Positions 1-61,524 of a stretch of 64,000 nucleotides of DNA are shown here, piece by piece. The position numbers were made by a program, and so were the translations under genes. The stretch is from NCBI RefSeq assembly GCF_048771995.1, contig NC_133024.1, positions 113,224,501 to 113,288,500 on the forward strand, read 5' to 3'. Positions within the stretch are counted from its first letter, which is position 1, and every line of letters starts with the position of its first letter. The notes under the pieces are model-generated. The model did no database searches, had not been told where the DNA came from, and saw only the letters and a program-made list of their open reading frames with translations. This stretch comes from Taeniopygia guttata (lineage: Eukaryota > Chordata > Aves > Passeriformes > Estrildidae).

Positions 1-487
1 GAGTCCTGGATTCCTGCCTGAGTGGCTGGCAGGAAAACCTGAAGGAAAAGAGAGTTTGGAAATGACAGGAAGTGGTAAAGATGTCCCCAGTTGGGGAAGG
101 GGAAGAGAGATCCTGAAGAAAGAGGTTTTGGTTTTTTGGGGTTTTTTTCTGCTTGAGATCTTCCATTAGTTTCTTTAGAACAAACATTTCATTTTCCAAT
201 CATTAACTCACTGGTTTTGGACAATCACCATCCATCAAATCCATCTCCTTTCCCAAGGGGAGGCTGGCAGGAGGGGGATTTGGTTATTAATTTCTCCTGC
301 CTTAGCCATGCTCCTCTTTCATTACTCAACACCACAAGCAATACCCATAAAACCTGAAGTTTCAAGAAATTGTTAAAATTCCTGTGATTTCACAAGAGAT
401 TCATAAGTCAGTGCTCAGCAGGACTCAGTGATCACAAAACAACAGATTTCAAAAGTTTTTAACCCATTTTTAACAGCATCAAAGAAA

Positions 488-845
488 GATTTGGGTTGGA
501 AGGGACCTTAAAAATAATCCATATCCACCCCCTGCCATGGCAGGGACACTTTCACTGTCCCAGGCTGCTCCAGCCCCAGTGTCCACCCTGGCCTTGGGCA
601 CTGCCAGGGATCCAGGGGCAGCCACAACCTTTGCCAGTGTTTTACCACTCATGGTAAAAAATGTCTTCCTTAGATTTAACCTAAATCCAGCTCCTCAATG
701 TTGAAAGCCATTCCCTGTGTCCTGTCCCTCCATCCCTTGTCCCAAGTCCCTCTCCAGCTCTCCTGGAACCCCTTTAGGTACCAGAAGGGGCTCTGAGGTT
801 CCTCAGGAGCCTTCTCCAGGCTGAACAAGCCCAGCTGTGATTAAC
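488..845 (-). mobile_element. CR1 LINE 3' fragment
   Basis: The reverse complement reads as a CR1 3' end: the block around the word ccatggcagggacac, the block gtccaccctggccttgggc, then the region with tccctgtgtcctgtccctcc, ending in the typical gggttggaagggacctta boundary at 488-510. Confidence 0.85.
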
Positions 846-954
846 TCTGATGCTCCAGAACATCGATGATAAAAGATAATGAGCAGAACTACAAACCCCC
901 TCAGGTTTAGGGTGATCCCATAAATTTGACAGAACTCCTATGGAGAACTGCTGA

Positions 955-980
955 AATCAAATCAAATCAAATCAAATCAA
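955..980. repeat. (AATCA)n microsatellite
   Basis: Five uninterrupted copies of the pentamer are visible. Confidence 0.9.
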
Positions 981-1167
981 GGCATCTTCATCAGTGAAGA
1001 AGGAACAGCTCAACAGTCACCAGGGAAAACTAAAAACCAACTGCAAATTTCCAACATGAAGCTGTTTCTGTAGAAAACCAGGGATATGGAACAGAAAACC
1101 ACTGTTTGAGAGGTGCCTTCCTTTGCTGGTATTGTGCACTTTAACATGAATCATTCCCAGTAAAATA

Positions 1168-1470
1168 TCACAGAACCCCAGAATCCCTGGGGCTGAAAAG
1201 CCCTCCCAGCTCGTGGAGTCCCAGCTGGGCCCCATGCCCACCTTGTCCCCAGCCCAGAGCACTCAGTGCCACCTCCAGGGGACACCTGCAGGGATGGGCA
1301 CTCCAAACCCCCCTGGGCAGCCCCTGCCAGGGCCTGAGCTCCCTTTCCATGGGGAAATTGCTGCTGCTGTCCCAGCTGAACCTCTGCTGGCCCAGCCTGA
1401 GGCCGTTCCCTCTCTCCCTGGCTGTCCCCTCCTGCAGGGAGTTGTGCACAAAGTCCCCCGTGAGAGAATT
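1168..1470 (-). mobile_element. CR1 LINE fragment, second subfamily
   Basis: It carries the diagnostic words ccacctccaggggacacctg and cagggatgggcactccaaa, also found in plus orientation at 16600, 23490 and 48795. This subfamily differs from the one at 488-845. Confidence 0.75.
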
Positions 1471-2699
1471 CCAATAAATAAATTATCCAAAAGTCAGGCT
1501 AAACACCAACAACCCTCAGAGATCAACTCTGAGCAGCATCTCTACTCTGCAGCCATTTCCTTGTGTATTTTTGACCAGAAAAGACATTTCCTTTCTATCC
1601 AGAAGTTCCAGACTGATCTTACTGGGATGAATTTGTTCTATAAACCAACACAACACGTTCTGTGCCACCAGGCTGGAGTTTGCACTCACTCCCTCATTAG
1701 GAAGGATCTTCCTGATGGGCTTCAACAGGAATTCTTCCACAGAGGATCTTTCAAGTGTCTTTTTTTGCAGCTGTCCAGTATAAAGTACAAGCACATGGAT
1801 GGTGTGATGAAAACAAGGATGGCAGAGTGATAAATAATGGAGATGAAGTCGCATTTCCAGGTGAATCCAGCCCTTGTGGCATCCAGACACCACAGTACTT
1901 ACAGGATGGAATCCTAAATCCTGGCAGAGCAGCCATTCCCCAAGGACTGAGCAATCAGGATGGAGAAACATCTAAATTTACAATCTTTTAATGCAAAGAA
2001 CTGAGGCTGAAAGGTTGAAAACTGCAATCCTGGCAGGGATAAACAGACAAGGAACCGAGTGAGAGGTCCAAGGATGTTCCTGCACCTCCTGCACGCACCC
2101 AGCAGGACTGGCAGCACTCCCAGGGGCTGTGTGCAGCAATTCCAGCTTTTACAATGGCATTGGAAACATCTGAGGTTTCAGAAGAGCCATAAGAGCTTTA
2201 CAGTGAAAGGATTTAAGGAGGTTAATCAAGTGAACATATTTTTACGTGGAATAGTTTCAAACTGGAGTTGTTACTCCTCGTCCTGCCAGGCTCTGGTGGC
2301 CACCAGCAGTAACTCAGCAGTCCCAGAGCTCCAGGACTGGAAATAACCTGGCTGAATCACCCCAGAGACACGGAAAGCTGGCAGAACCTACAGGAAAATC
2401 AGCTTTTTCCAAACTAGCTCCTACTGCACCCAAAGCCAGGGAGTTGGTGAGGCAGGAGGAGCTGGATGGGCTCTGGGGATAACGGCAGACCAGTCCCAAA
2501 ATCCCATTCCATGGCCTCAAAACCAGCTCACCTGGGACTGTGCAGAGCACATCACAACACTCAGACTAAGAGATGAGGATTCAAGAACCCAAACTACAAG
2601 CACAGTCCATGAGAATCAAGCAGAGCTGTGTTCACACATCAGGGATTTGCAGACCTCGCTGGTTTTCAATTAAAAACTCCAAATTAGCTGTTCCGCCTC

Positions 2700-5600
2700 C
2701 AACTTTTACTTTCATATTTTTAAGTCTGTTTCAATGTATCTGATATTTACATATTAGAGTATAATTATACCTACCATACCATGGCTTGGAGTAGGTTAAT
2801 TGCATAGGAAGACTTACTACGTTTACATTTTTTGTTTTTTTCTTAAATTACTCTTTTGTTTTTTCTTTTTTTTTTGTTTTTTTCTTTTTAAAAAGCACAG
2901 TAAAGAGTCTGAGGACAAATTATTCAACTGTTTATCATACATAAGACTGCATGACTATAATACAAAGGGCTTGTCTTTTCATTTAACGTTACAATATACA
3001 CAGCAAGTCCGGACTAGATCTTACAATCTGAACACAGGTATTTAACCTTTTCCATGCTGTTTATGTTTACAATGCACAGAAGTCCTGTAACCAAACTGTG
3101 TAGTAAAGCACACAAAACTGGACTGTAACATAACACAGTATGCAGAAGCACTGGATTTTATGATTTTTTTTTTCCTGCTTGATGTAGAGGTTATTTCTTT
3201 GAACTGCTTTAGGTTTGGTGGGGGTTTTATTTGTTGGTTTTTTGGCGCTTGCTAAGGGGTGGCAACTGGAGCGCGTGGTGTTACCCAGATTCCGTATTAC
3301 CCTTATATTCCTAGACAGCAGTAAGAACTGGATTCCTTTTATTTTATATTGCTAAACTCAGCATTCTTTTCTAAGGCGACAGCCTTCCAAATCCTGTAAA
3401 CTCCTCTGAATAACTGAGCTTCAAAAGAAAAACAAATAAACAAAAAAAACGGGGGGGAAAAAAAATCCGCTTTCATCCACAGGGTTGATGTGTCGGTACA
3501 AAAAGAAATATTTGATTAGGAAAACCATGATTTAAAAGAAGAATGCTAATCCCAAGGATTCGTTCCTTGACATGGTAGTCAGCTGCTGTGTTGCCACTGT
3601 GAGTATAAAAAAATTCCACCTTTTTGACTGAAAAAAACGACTTGGCCGCATGGAATTGACCATTTGCTGCTAAAATTAACTTTTCCAAGGGCTTACTGGC
3701 AGAGGTAGATCACTGCTTCTGTAAGAGAGGATGGGCAACACTGTTCATCTGGGATGGGCAATCAAGGAACTCACCTTCATCCTTTCACCAAGGTTTTTTT
3801 TCCTCACGCAGCTTTTCTCTTTTTTTTTTTTCCTTTTCCCACAAAAAAAAAATCTCTTGGATGGGCCCGTAAATTTTGCAACTGCCAAGCTGACTGTGTT
3901 ATATTAAGGCAGCATTACCCAAAAATTAGGCACCTGTTAAATACAGCTTGCTAACCTCAGGTCTCCCGTGAGGGTTTTGCTTTACTCAGCCTATTATTGT
4001 TTTTTGGACCTGTTCATGCAATCGAGGTCTTTGCCTTCAAGTTTACAATTTTGTTAATAAGGAATACAAGAATCAACTGCTGGTTTCATAGCTTCTGGAT
4101 CTAGTGTCCCTTTTAACCTTCAGAAGCCTGAACACATTGATAATGTAACAGATGTTATAGTCTCCAAGTAGATGTCAATCTATTATCTTCAGTACACAGA
4201 TTGCTGTAAATGTATTGGCTATGAATTCAACAACAGTTCCAGTTTTGTTTAAGCAATAGTACAGCCATAATTTTTCAACTGACATTTAAAAATGGTCTAG
4301 TTACACCTTGTGTCAAAGTGCAGAACTGCTACATTATTGGTTACAGACATCTATGTGCTATAAAAACAGCTTTGGTACAATAAATTATCAAAAAAGAAAA
4401 TAAATTTTTGTAAAATTCACAGCATAATTGTGAGGCAAAAAAGCAGTCACATAAAATTCTGCATTTTTTTTTTTTTTAAAAATGTTCAGGATGAACAGAA
4501 GACGTCTTTGTGCAGAAGTAATGGTGGAGAAAACCACGTGCCGAGAAAAAGCAAAAGAAAAAAGTAAAAAGCAGGAAGGGACACAGTTGTAGCTATTTCC
4601 ATCAAACGCAAACCACTACTCCTGTGACCTTCAACCAATAAGGAAGTCAACTTTATGACACACGCAAAGTGACCTTGCAATACCTTACAATAAGTGGGTC
4701 ACAAAAGTCTATTTTTAAAAGAAAGGCCTCTTGAATTACCCATTCTCTGTGTTTTCAGCATTAAGGACTGTCTGCAAAAGCATGTCCAAAAGTGATTGCA
4801 TCTGAAATGGTAGGCTCTTCTAACTTAAGAGTCCAAATCCATAAGGCCAAAGGTTATCCCAAAGACCACCACTTAGACCTCCCCAGGACTGGCCAGGACC
4901 GACCCGTTGATTGCTTCTCAGTGCACCTCAGTTATGAAACCAGTCAGATTTCCATCCTAACTGCCCGTGGGCTCCAAAAGGTGGCACCCACAGAATTCCC
5001 ATCACAATTGCTGCTTTGATCCTCAGTAGATTCAGAAAAGGAGAGTTCTGCTCACCGCCACTTCGCATGCTCAATGTGCCTCACAAACTCCGTCACAACC
5101 GTCCCTTTTTACAGCTGAAGAATAATATATTTGTGTAATCTGAAGGTCCCTCTTTCTTACAGTACTGCATTTCTGTGCCCGTGGTTGTTTGGGGAACTAA
5201 AAAAAATATATATATTACTCACTCCCCCTCCCACCCAAAAAATTTCAAAGGGCCTTTTTTTAGAAATCATGTGCAATGCCTTTAAAAAGAAACTAATTTG
5301 CAACTATGACTAACATTTGAACAATAACCCCTGTCAAATTAGAGAAAAAAAAAAAAAAAAAAAGATTTTTTAAATTTAAAAAATCAAAACCCCTCCCCAA
5401 AAAAACCAAACTATGACTAGGTTGTGGCATGTTAAAATGGGGGAAGCAAAAGATGAACACCACTAAGCTATCCATTAAGGTGGGTCCAGACATGGCTCTT
5501 AAAAAAATTAAACCAACCAAAAAAAAACCTCCCCCCAGCAAAAAAACAACCAAAAAAAAAACTTCATTGTCCCTTTGCAATCTTTTCAAGTTTAAAAAAA

Positions 5601-5733
5601 TAGTCAACTTTGCCCTCCTGTAGCGGTTCAGTGAGTTTATCTCCTTCTGATTCAAGCAGCTTTGCACTTTGTTTTTTTGGAAAAACACCACTTCTATAAA
5701 AACACACAAGAAACAAACTTAGTTTCAGTTTAG
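2700..5733 (-). other. DYRK1A: DYRK1A 3' UTR (left end approximate)
   Basis: Below the stop codon there is about 3 kb of AT-rich, repeat-poor sequence with no CR1 or LTR, as expected of a long conserved 3' UTR. Minus-strand AATAAA hexamers occur at 3343-3338 and 3231-3226. Neither has an obvious U/GU-rich downstream element, so the cleavage site is unresolved and could lie nearer 2.7 kb. Several T- and A-rich homopolymers occur, including a run of about 19 A at 5344-5362 on the plus strand (U-run in the mRNA). A Pumilio-type TGTAAATA is on the minus strand at 2751-2744, possibly just past the end. Open frames here are shadows. Confidence 0.65.
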
Positions 5734-53584
<47,851 letters not shown>

Positions 53585-53594
<10 letters not shown>

Positions 53595-53620
53595 CGTCTT
53601 CTTTCAAGTCTCATATCATC
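53585..53620 (-). CDS. DYRK1A: DYRK1A coding exon 1 (36-bp exon, start codon)
   Basis: A 36-bp exon lies between acceptor ccccacag and donor CAG|gtgatt. Only the last 10 bases are coding (ATG at 53594-53592, residues M-H-T and the first base of Gly4); the first 26 bases are 5' UTR. It joins in phase to the exon starting at 27395, giving the family N-terminus M-H-T-G-G-E-T-S. The start has A at -3 and C at +4. Two other ATGs sit upstream inside the same exon (see findings). The exon is too short to show as an ORF and was found by searching for the expected start and donor. Confidence 0.9.
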
Positions 53621-54135
53621 CTGTGGGGTTGTGGGGACGGGGGGAGTCCAGCAGCAAACAACACTGAAAAAGGGAAAATAAACAAGAATAAACTTCTTAA
53701 ACTGCAGCCACAACTGCTCAGTTCAACCCTGAGCTAAACTGAGGAAATCCAAACAGAAAATTAAGTTTTCCAACAGGAAAAGCAAAGAGGTATCACAAAG
53801 ACTTATCTTCTACTGGTATCTGGTTTTAGAAAAACTTTCTAAGTGTCAAAATGGCAAGTATTAACTTAAATTCCAACTGGGCATTGAATAAATCTCAAAA
53901 TTAACATCATCCCAAAAAATTGTCAGTTACCCATCTCTGCCAAGCGCTTAAACATTTGGATTTTCACAGAAATTCAGAACAATATTTCTAAATTAAAATT
54001 TAACTGAACTTGTGGGATTTTCCCAAATCTACAAGATATTGATTCCTAAATGTTAAAGTTCATTTCTCCTCATAGCCTGATGAAATTATATTAGGTTCAC
54101 CTTGCTGCAAATAATTAAAATATGCTCAGAAAAAT

Positions 54136-54197
54136 AAAATTGTATTTTCCATAGATGAAGAGATACAAAATTGTATTTTCCATAGATGAAGAGATAC
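54136..54197. repeat. 31-bp tandem duplication
   Basis: Two perfect copies of a 31-bp unit (ttgtattttccatagatgaa within it) lie directly before the TA-rich tract. Confidence 0.95.
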
Positions 54198-54199
54198 AA

Positions 54200-54455
54200 A
54201 AACATTATATATATATGTCTATATAATATATACTATATATATAAATATAATATATTTTACAATAGATTCTATAATAATAGATACATTATACATTCTCTAT
54301 TGTATTATATATTATATAATATATATAATATATATCATGTATATATTATATATATAATATATACATTATACATTATATATATTATTCCTTATATAATATG
54401 TATTATATGTTACATTATATATTCTATAGTATAATAATTATTATATATTTCTGTC
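54200..54455. repeat. TA-rich, self-complementary tract
   Basis: About 250 bp of almost pure A/T with many tatataatata words that could fold into cruciform or hairpin structures. Confidence 0.92.
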
Positions 54456-55224
54456 TTTTTAAAAGAAAACTCCAACAAAAATTAAGAAGAACAGCAGGAT
54501 TATGAACAAAAAAAATTAAATTTAAACCCCAAACACAACACCCAGCAACTAAGGCTGGATAAAGTATTTCTCAAGCATTTGTTTTTCACTTGTTCTCCAA
54601 CAATCATCGGTATTCTCCAACCTATGGAAATACCAAACCCACTTAGAATTACTGAGACTTTTAGAGAACTCTGCAAATGACTGACCAGCTGGAATTGGAG
54701 AGTTATTATTATTTAAACACCTCCTGAAATATGTAACTTCAGGCAAGTGTGAGCAGCTCTGAGCCCTGCACGGAGCAGCGCCCGGCGCCATTCGCTCCAT
54801 TTCCCCCCGACAATGGCAGCTCCAAACCCGCACAGCCCACCCTGGGCCACTCCAGAGTCACCACACCAAAGGGAACGGGGCAGGAGGACAAGGAACTGGT
54901 TTTGTATCCATGTGGGAGCAGGTGTGGCACTGATGGTGTTGGTGTTTTATGAGCGGTTGGATTTTTGTTGTCATCCTTCCCAAAAAACGGGAAACCCTAA
55001 AAGTGGCCATTCCACATCCTGAACCCACAGCTGCCAGGAGCACTGCTGAGGCCACTCCAGGTCCTACAAACAGGGCACTCCTGTGCCTAAATCACTTTGG
55101 TGTGAGTGAAAGGTGCTCAGGGACACCTCCCACAGTGAGCTGAGCCCACTGATCCAGCTCAGGCAGTCTGGGACCAACAGCAAACAAGAAGAAAGAGCAA
55201 ACTCTTCTTTAAATGAACTAATAA

Positions 55225-55780
55225 AGGAATCCCAGAGTGGTTTGGGTGGGAAGGGGCCTCAAAGCCCACCCAGTGCCACCCCTGCCATGGCAGGGACACC
55301 TCCCCTGTCCCAGGCTGCTCCAGCCACAGTGTCCAACCTGGCCTTGGACACTGCCAGGGATCAGGGGCAGCCACAGCTGCTCTGGGCACCTGTGCCAGGG
55401 CCTCTCCACCCTCACAGGGAAGGATTTTTCCCAACATCTCTCCCAAACTTGTAAATTTTCAGTCTGAAGCCATTCCCTGTGTCCTGTCCCTCCATCCCCT
55501 GGAAATTGTCTCTCTCCAGGTTTCCTGGGGCTCCTCCAGGCCCTGCAAGGCCACCCTGAGCTCAGCCCAAAGCTTCTCCTGTGCAGGGGAACAATCCCAG
55601 CTGTGCCAGCCTTTCCTCCTAGCAGAGCTGCTCCATCCCTCTGCCCATCCTGGAGCCTCCTCTGGGCTCTCTGCAGCAGCTCCACGTCCTGGAGCACCAG
55701 GTTTGTCCATCCCACACAGGTGCCCTGAGGCTGCAGAGCCTCAGTCCCATCTCTGAAAGCTCTCCCTGGCCCATATCCTT
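55225..55780 (-). mobile_element. CR1 LINE 3' fragment, long
   Basis: About 550 bp in reverse complement, starting gagtggtttgggtgggaagg, through ttccctgtgtcctgtccctc, to the ggctctctgcagcagctcca block. It is the most complete CR1 piece in the window. Confidence 0.92.
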
Positions 55781-58434
55781 TATTCCCTTTGCCTGCAGCA
55801 CCTCTGGCTTTACAGCAGGATTACAGGAAGCCTTTGCCAGCAGCAGCAGCTCAAGGACTGAAGGACTCTCTTGTCTTTACCCCACTGCAGCTCAAGCACT
55901 GCTTGACCCCTTCCCAGTGCCACCAGTGCAGGACCAGTTTCAATCCTGACCCAGCTGAGTTCATACCAGCACCAGAGTTGGAGCAATTTTCAGCCAAAAT
56001 ATCGTGGAATGTTCAGCCACTGCCTCCTGCCCATTCCAGAGTGGGAATGCTCAGCTCCCAAAGCAGCTGCAGAGGTAACCACTGAGCCATGAGTTATTTC
56101 AGAATTTAGAAGACTCTTTAAGAGCTACCAGCACTAAGGAAGAGCTGCTGATGTGAGAAAGTCATTAACAGGTTATTAACAGGAATCAACACATTTGTGC
56201 ATTTCAGAGCTGACCAGGAACACAGATCCAGCCCAGCTCTCCATCGGCCCATCCCGGAGAACTGGAGAATTCCAGAGTGGAAAAGCAGCTGGAGCCCTGT
56301 TTTCCAAGGAGGGGTTGAAATCTTAGCAGAGCCCAGAGCTGGTGAGTCCCTGTGACAGTCACAGTGTGACAACACACCACATAAAAGGATAACCATTTTA
56401 GGCTTTTTTTTTTTTTAATAGGTACAACTAAATTGCACCCCATGGGTGGAGGGGCAGCACCTTAAACTCAGTCAGTGTCCTCAGTTGTGTCTGCATTGCC
56501 AAGTTCTTAAAGCAAAAGGCCTTTCAGACAGCCTGCACAAAGGCTCCCTGGTTTAGATAATAAATTGATGATAAGAGGAGGCAAGAGCAAATCCTACTGA
56601 TCACACAGTCTGTAAAATCATTACTAGAAGAACTCCCTCAGTAATAACATTTACTGGGCTTCAGGAACCCAGTTTGATCTCCTTACCAGTATAGAACAGA
56701 AGTGAATTGGAAATAAAGGAGGAGAGGAAGGAACAGGTGACAGGAAAGGTGTTAAAAAGCAAATTATTGAAAGTGGTAGAGCAAAGAGAAGAATAAAGCT
56801 GAAGTCTTTTATTTAAACAAAGAGAGCAATTCTTAGAAATCATCTGTACTAAAACTTTACCTCGTGCTTTTGTTTCCTGCCCTCCTCTTCCCTCCCCAGC
56901 CCGGATCTCCTGAGACCAGGGAATGGGATCCCCATGCAGAGCCACTCCCTGCCCATGAGCAATCCCAGCGCGGAGTCACACAGAGCTTAGTCAGCCACAG
57001 CGAGGATGCTGAGCACGTTCCATTCCAGGTTACAGCCACAGCGTTATGGAGATGGGGACACTGAATAACAAAACTTCCTCACCTCTCTGACTTCTCCTCA
57101 CACCCCAGGCCTGCTTTCCTCGCTGGCCTCTTGGGGAATTGAAGTTTTATTCCCTGTATTCCTTAGGAGCATCCATCTCTTCCTGCAAAACTCAATACCT
57201 AACGCACATCAATCGGTTCCGTGCAGATCAAAGTTGGGTTCAGAGCAATCAGATTTCTAAACCCCTAAAAGTTAAAGTGTAAAAACCATTATTGACATGA
57301 AAATTTAATTATAAGAGAAGTCTGCTGGGGAGGGGTTTACTTGTTACATTTTACTAATTAAAGCCCTTTGTAGAGGGACTTATTTTCCTTATTCACGATG
57401 ACTGTATTGTAAGATTCAATATGGAATCTTTTTGCAAAGCCAGGTTCAAGTTTTTCCTCTGTGAAAAGATTATTTTGTAATTTTTAAAGTCATACTGGTG
57501 GAATACAGAGAAACCCCTGCATTTCTCATGACTACACACACTGCTGGCAGAGCTGAACATAATTCAGGTCACTGACCTTCGGTGAACACAGGCAGGCCTG
57601 TTGCTAGCAACATAAAATATAAATACTTACTTAGAAACCAATTTTTTTTATTTATTTACTAGGAAAATTATCCTGAGGTACCCACCATGAAATGGGAGTT
57701 ATTAACACACTGGAATATAATGGATTTAGACATCTGAACTATGCAGAGGCAACCAGTGATGAGGTTTGGTGTAAGACAAACAGAGCAAAAGATTCCTCAA
57801 AGACACAGATGTAGTGTTTTATTTCAAACACTGCACAGTGAAATGTAAAGTACAATTAATCCAATTGGAATTAGATTAATAAATATGCCAGGGTGCTCAG
57901 TGACTGACAGCCTCCCAGAGGGACAAAGCTGAGGAATTTCAGCATCATTGTTTTGCCAGCACCCAGCACATGCAGCGTGCTTTGTTACCAGGGAAATCCC
58001 GTGTGCTTAATGTCCAAATTAACACCCATCTGAAAGCTGAACACACCCAAATTCACTGCTGTTCTTGTGATCTACCTAAGGAATAATTCACCAGAATGAA
58101 AAGGGAAAAAAAATGGCCAAGCTGGACTGAGTTCTTTGTACAATAACTCGGGTTCACCTGCAAAATCACAGCAGGAAATTAAAAGTAGATTATAATTCCA
58201 GCATAAAAATCCAATATATCCATTCCCTTTCTGGGCACCTGCATGTTCCTATGTATTCCACAGCAAATGTGTTGAGTACTAATACAGATAAATTAATTTG
58301 TGATCAGCATCACATCTGTCCTGTTCCCAAAGAAACCACAGATCCCCTTCTCCAGCTTTAAATTCTGTGGGATTCTGGAACACTTTTTAGCTGAATGTTT
58401 CCACTGAAACAGCAACTACTTTATGAGTACAGAA

Positions 58435-58600
58435 TCAGGGAATCATGGAATGGTTTGGGATGGAAGGGACCTTAAAGATCATCCCTGGGGCAGGAACAGC
58501 TTCCACTGTCCCAGACTGCTCCAAGCCCCAGGGTCCAGCCTGGCCTGGGACACTTCCAGGGATACAGGGGCAGCCACAGCTGCTCTGAGCAAAGGTTTTA
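58435..58600 (-). mobile_element. CR1 3' fragment
   Basis: It contains aatcatggaatggtttggga and ggaagggaccttaaagatca. Confidence 0.92.
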
Positions 58601-61524
58601 AAACTCACCATCTTCAGGTTTTAAAATCCATAATTCAGTAAAAATGAAGTACCTCTCCTCAGGTGACTGTGTATTCTACAGAACCATGAGCAGGTGACCT
58701 TCTGAAGGCAGCTCACCCTCACACACGGGGCGCAGGTTTCTCCTTCTTAAACATGGAAAGAGAACGCTAAACATTTGGAAATGGATCATTTCCCTACATC
58801 ACTGGGGAAAAGTCAACAACAACCAAAACTGAGTTGATAGCAGACTTCCCCAGCATCCTCCCGAGGAGCTTCCACATCAGGACTTGTGAGATGCTCATGA
58901 ACCAAGCACAGCCTCAGCTCAAACACACCCAACTGTGATTTTTTTTGCGTGCTGCAAATGATTTTCAGAGTTCCAGAAGCACTGGCTCCCCTAAAACCAA
59001 GATGCTGTGAATGACTGGTTTCACTCTCGTGCTGAATTTCCACCATCGGTGAGGTGTGAAAGCTTGTGGAAGCAGCTTTGCTGAAATCACCGAGTTTCTC
59101 ACCCAATTTCAGCCCTGGCACAGTAGAACTGCAGTTGCAGCAGAGCAGGGATTTCTTTCCAGCAGCAGCAGAACTGAAGCAGCCTCTGCCCTTCCCTGCA
59201 GCTGCAATGGGACAGGGGCACTCAGAAACTGCACTGGGGGAATGGGGAGCAGGAGAAATCCACAATTATTCATCCCAGCTCAGTGTTCTAAGCTGGGCCA
59301 TTGCAGATGTGCAGTGGTGGTATCAAAATACCCTCAAATGCACCTAAAACACAACCAAGTGTGATTTTATCACCCACAGAGCAGTGGTGTCACACCAGGA
59401 TTAATCCAGGCAGATTCACAGTGAGGTTTGAGTCTCTGAAATACCTGATTTATAACACGCCCATTTCTCTATAATACATGATTTTTACAGTCTATTTAGG
59501 GAATGCATCACTTCTAAACATGAATTGCTTCCCAGGTGTCTGAAGGAACTGAAATGTTAAATTTATAACTGACCCATCCAGCCAGAGAAGTCAGGATTTG
59601 TTTTTTTAAATATTCATTAATTCATGGGAACCCCAGAACAAAGCCTGTGGTTTTAGGAAGAATTAAACTGACACAGTGAGGGGGGAGAGGAGGGGAAGAA
59701 AAACCCCACAACAAAGGTTGAAATACTTGAGATTTTTTAGATAATTTGCATCTGATGCTTTGCTTACTCACTGACTTAAAAAAAATTAATTTTAGAAGGA
59801 AAAACTTCAAATATTTTCAGTCCACTGACCTAATAAGGAACCTCCAATTAGAGAGGGGAGTGGCTCTTTTTTCCACCCACTTAGTAGTGCCAGACAAAAG
59901 TCAAACCACTGGATTTGCATTCCCCTCCCTCCAGCAAACAAAAAGAAAAGATGCTACAGCTGGAACTGCCCATGCCCTGCAATATCAGGAGCATGGGACT
60001 AAAGTCATATTCCAAAGTAGAACGGGCTGTAAATTAGTTTATCCAGAGGAATATGACATTTTTTGCAGAGCTGAGATTTTTTTTCTGCAGGTATTTTTTT
60101 CCTACAGATGTTTTCAACAAGGCAAATAATTCCATGTACAAAAACTGTTTCTGTTCCTTGTGGTTGGGAAAAGAACTTGAGAAATGCAAAGCCAAACATG
60201 CCCTGCTACAGAATTGCATTCATCACTTCAGAACTTCAGACCCAGAAGCCTCAAGAGATCACAACCTTCCTACTTCTCCCTGAATTTCTGAGCCATAAAA
60301 GAAGAATTACAGGAACACCTAAAGCTGCCTCAAGTTTCCACAGAACGTGGCCAAACCACTCAATTTACAGATTTTTACTGCAACTTTGATATTACTACAG
60401 CTGATTATTCTTCCACTTTAGTTGTCACTACTGCTCCTGTCATTTTTGGTTGTATTCTTTCCTTACAAAGTTTCTCAGACACCTGGCAAGGGAGGGGACT
60501 CAGGTGCAGCCACCTGAACTTTTTCATCCAGGACTAGAGCTGGAAAAATCAAAATCAACCTTACTCAGACCACAACAAAGAGAAATACTTTATATATTTA
60601 TGAAGAGTCTGTGCAGCTGCTCTGCCATGTTTAAATGAAATAAAACTACTTCTCCAGCTCCATTTGGCACAAGACAGTTCTGGTGTTGCTCCCAAAGATT
60701 TAAAGTTACTTATTTCAAGTATAACAATGTAGATATTTGTTGCCCTGGTACAGCAGTACCTTTAATCTTGAAAGTTTTCAAAATATTTTAATACATGGAG
60801 ATAGGCACAGATTTAGACTCCCAAATTAAAAAAACAAAACCAAACGAAGACCATAATAAAACAACCAAACACACAAAAACAATCACACCAAGGCATAAGT
60901 GCTGGCTGGCTCTGTATAGAAATGGTGCTAATTTGTAAAATTTTGGTTAGTAGCCTTTTTTTTTTTCTAGCCATGTATAGGTTTGTGGGCATTTTTAAGG
61001 ACTTTTGGACCTTTTCAAACACACCAGAAACTGCTGTTTAAATGCTGCCTCTCTGGCAGCTCCCATTGACACTGCAATGCCACAACCCTTTTTTTTATAA
61101 TCTTTTATTATTCAGATTTAGACTGGACAGACATAGCTGGATCCTTTCAAACTGCTCTTCCAGCTCCTTTAACTTGGAAAACACCACACCAGCTCCATCC
61201 TTCTCCAGACATGCCAAGATAGAAGCACCAGGTTTAAAACCCTTGCCCATCACACTTTCAAACAGCACTTCTTGTGAAGTTCATCATCTTTGAAAACTGA
61301 CAGTGGCCAGGAACAGCCTCCACAACAATTAGCTGCATTCAGCTCCATGGGAATAAACAGAATTATTTCATTAAAATCATTACTTTTGGGCTGAAGTCTC
61401 CCAAAAGCCAAAGGTGATGCTGATGTGGCTGCTGTGCTCGCAGAGCCCTCCCTGTGGCACACCGGGCAGTGCCCGGCTGCGAGTCAGGGCTGTGCTTCTG
61501 TCACTGCCCCACAGGAACCCTAGT

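Larger units (their letters stand above)
1..2699. other. 3' flank of DYRK1A
   Basis: No gene was found. It contains two minus-oriented CR1 fragments, a short (AATCA)n run at 955-980, and otherwise unremarkable sequence. In human the next gene in this direction is KCNJ6, but none of it is visible here. Confidence 0.5.

Noticed and set aside
5293..5709. 138-codon open frame just after the DYRK1A stop
   Set aside because: It lies in the 3' UTR and is built on T-rich homopolymers giving Phe/Leu runs.
54760..54850. Small CpG cluster taken as the DYRK1A promoter
   Set aside because: Only about 90 bp, with no island-scale CpG density and no donor. More likely part of an unrecognised repeat.
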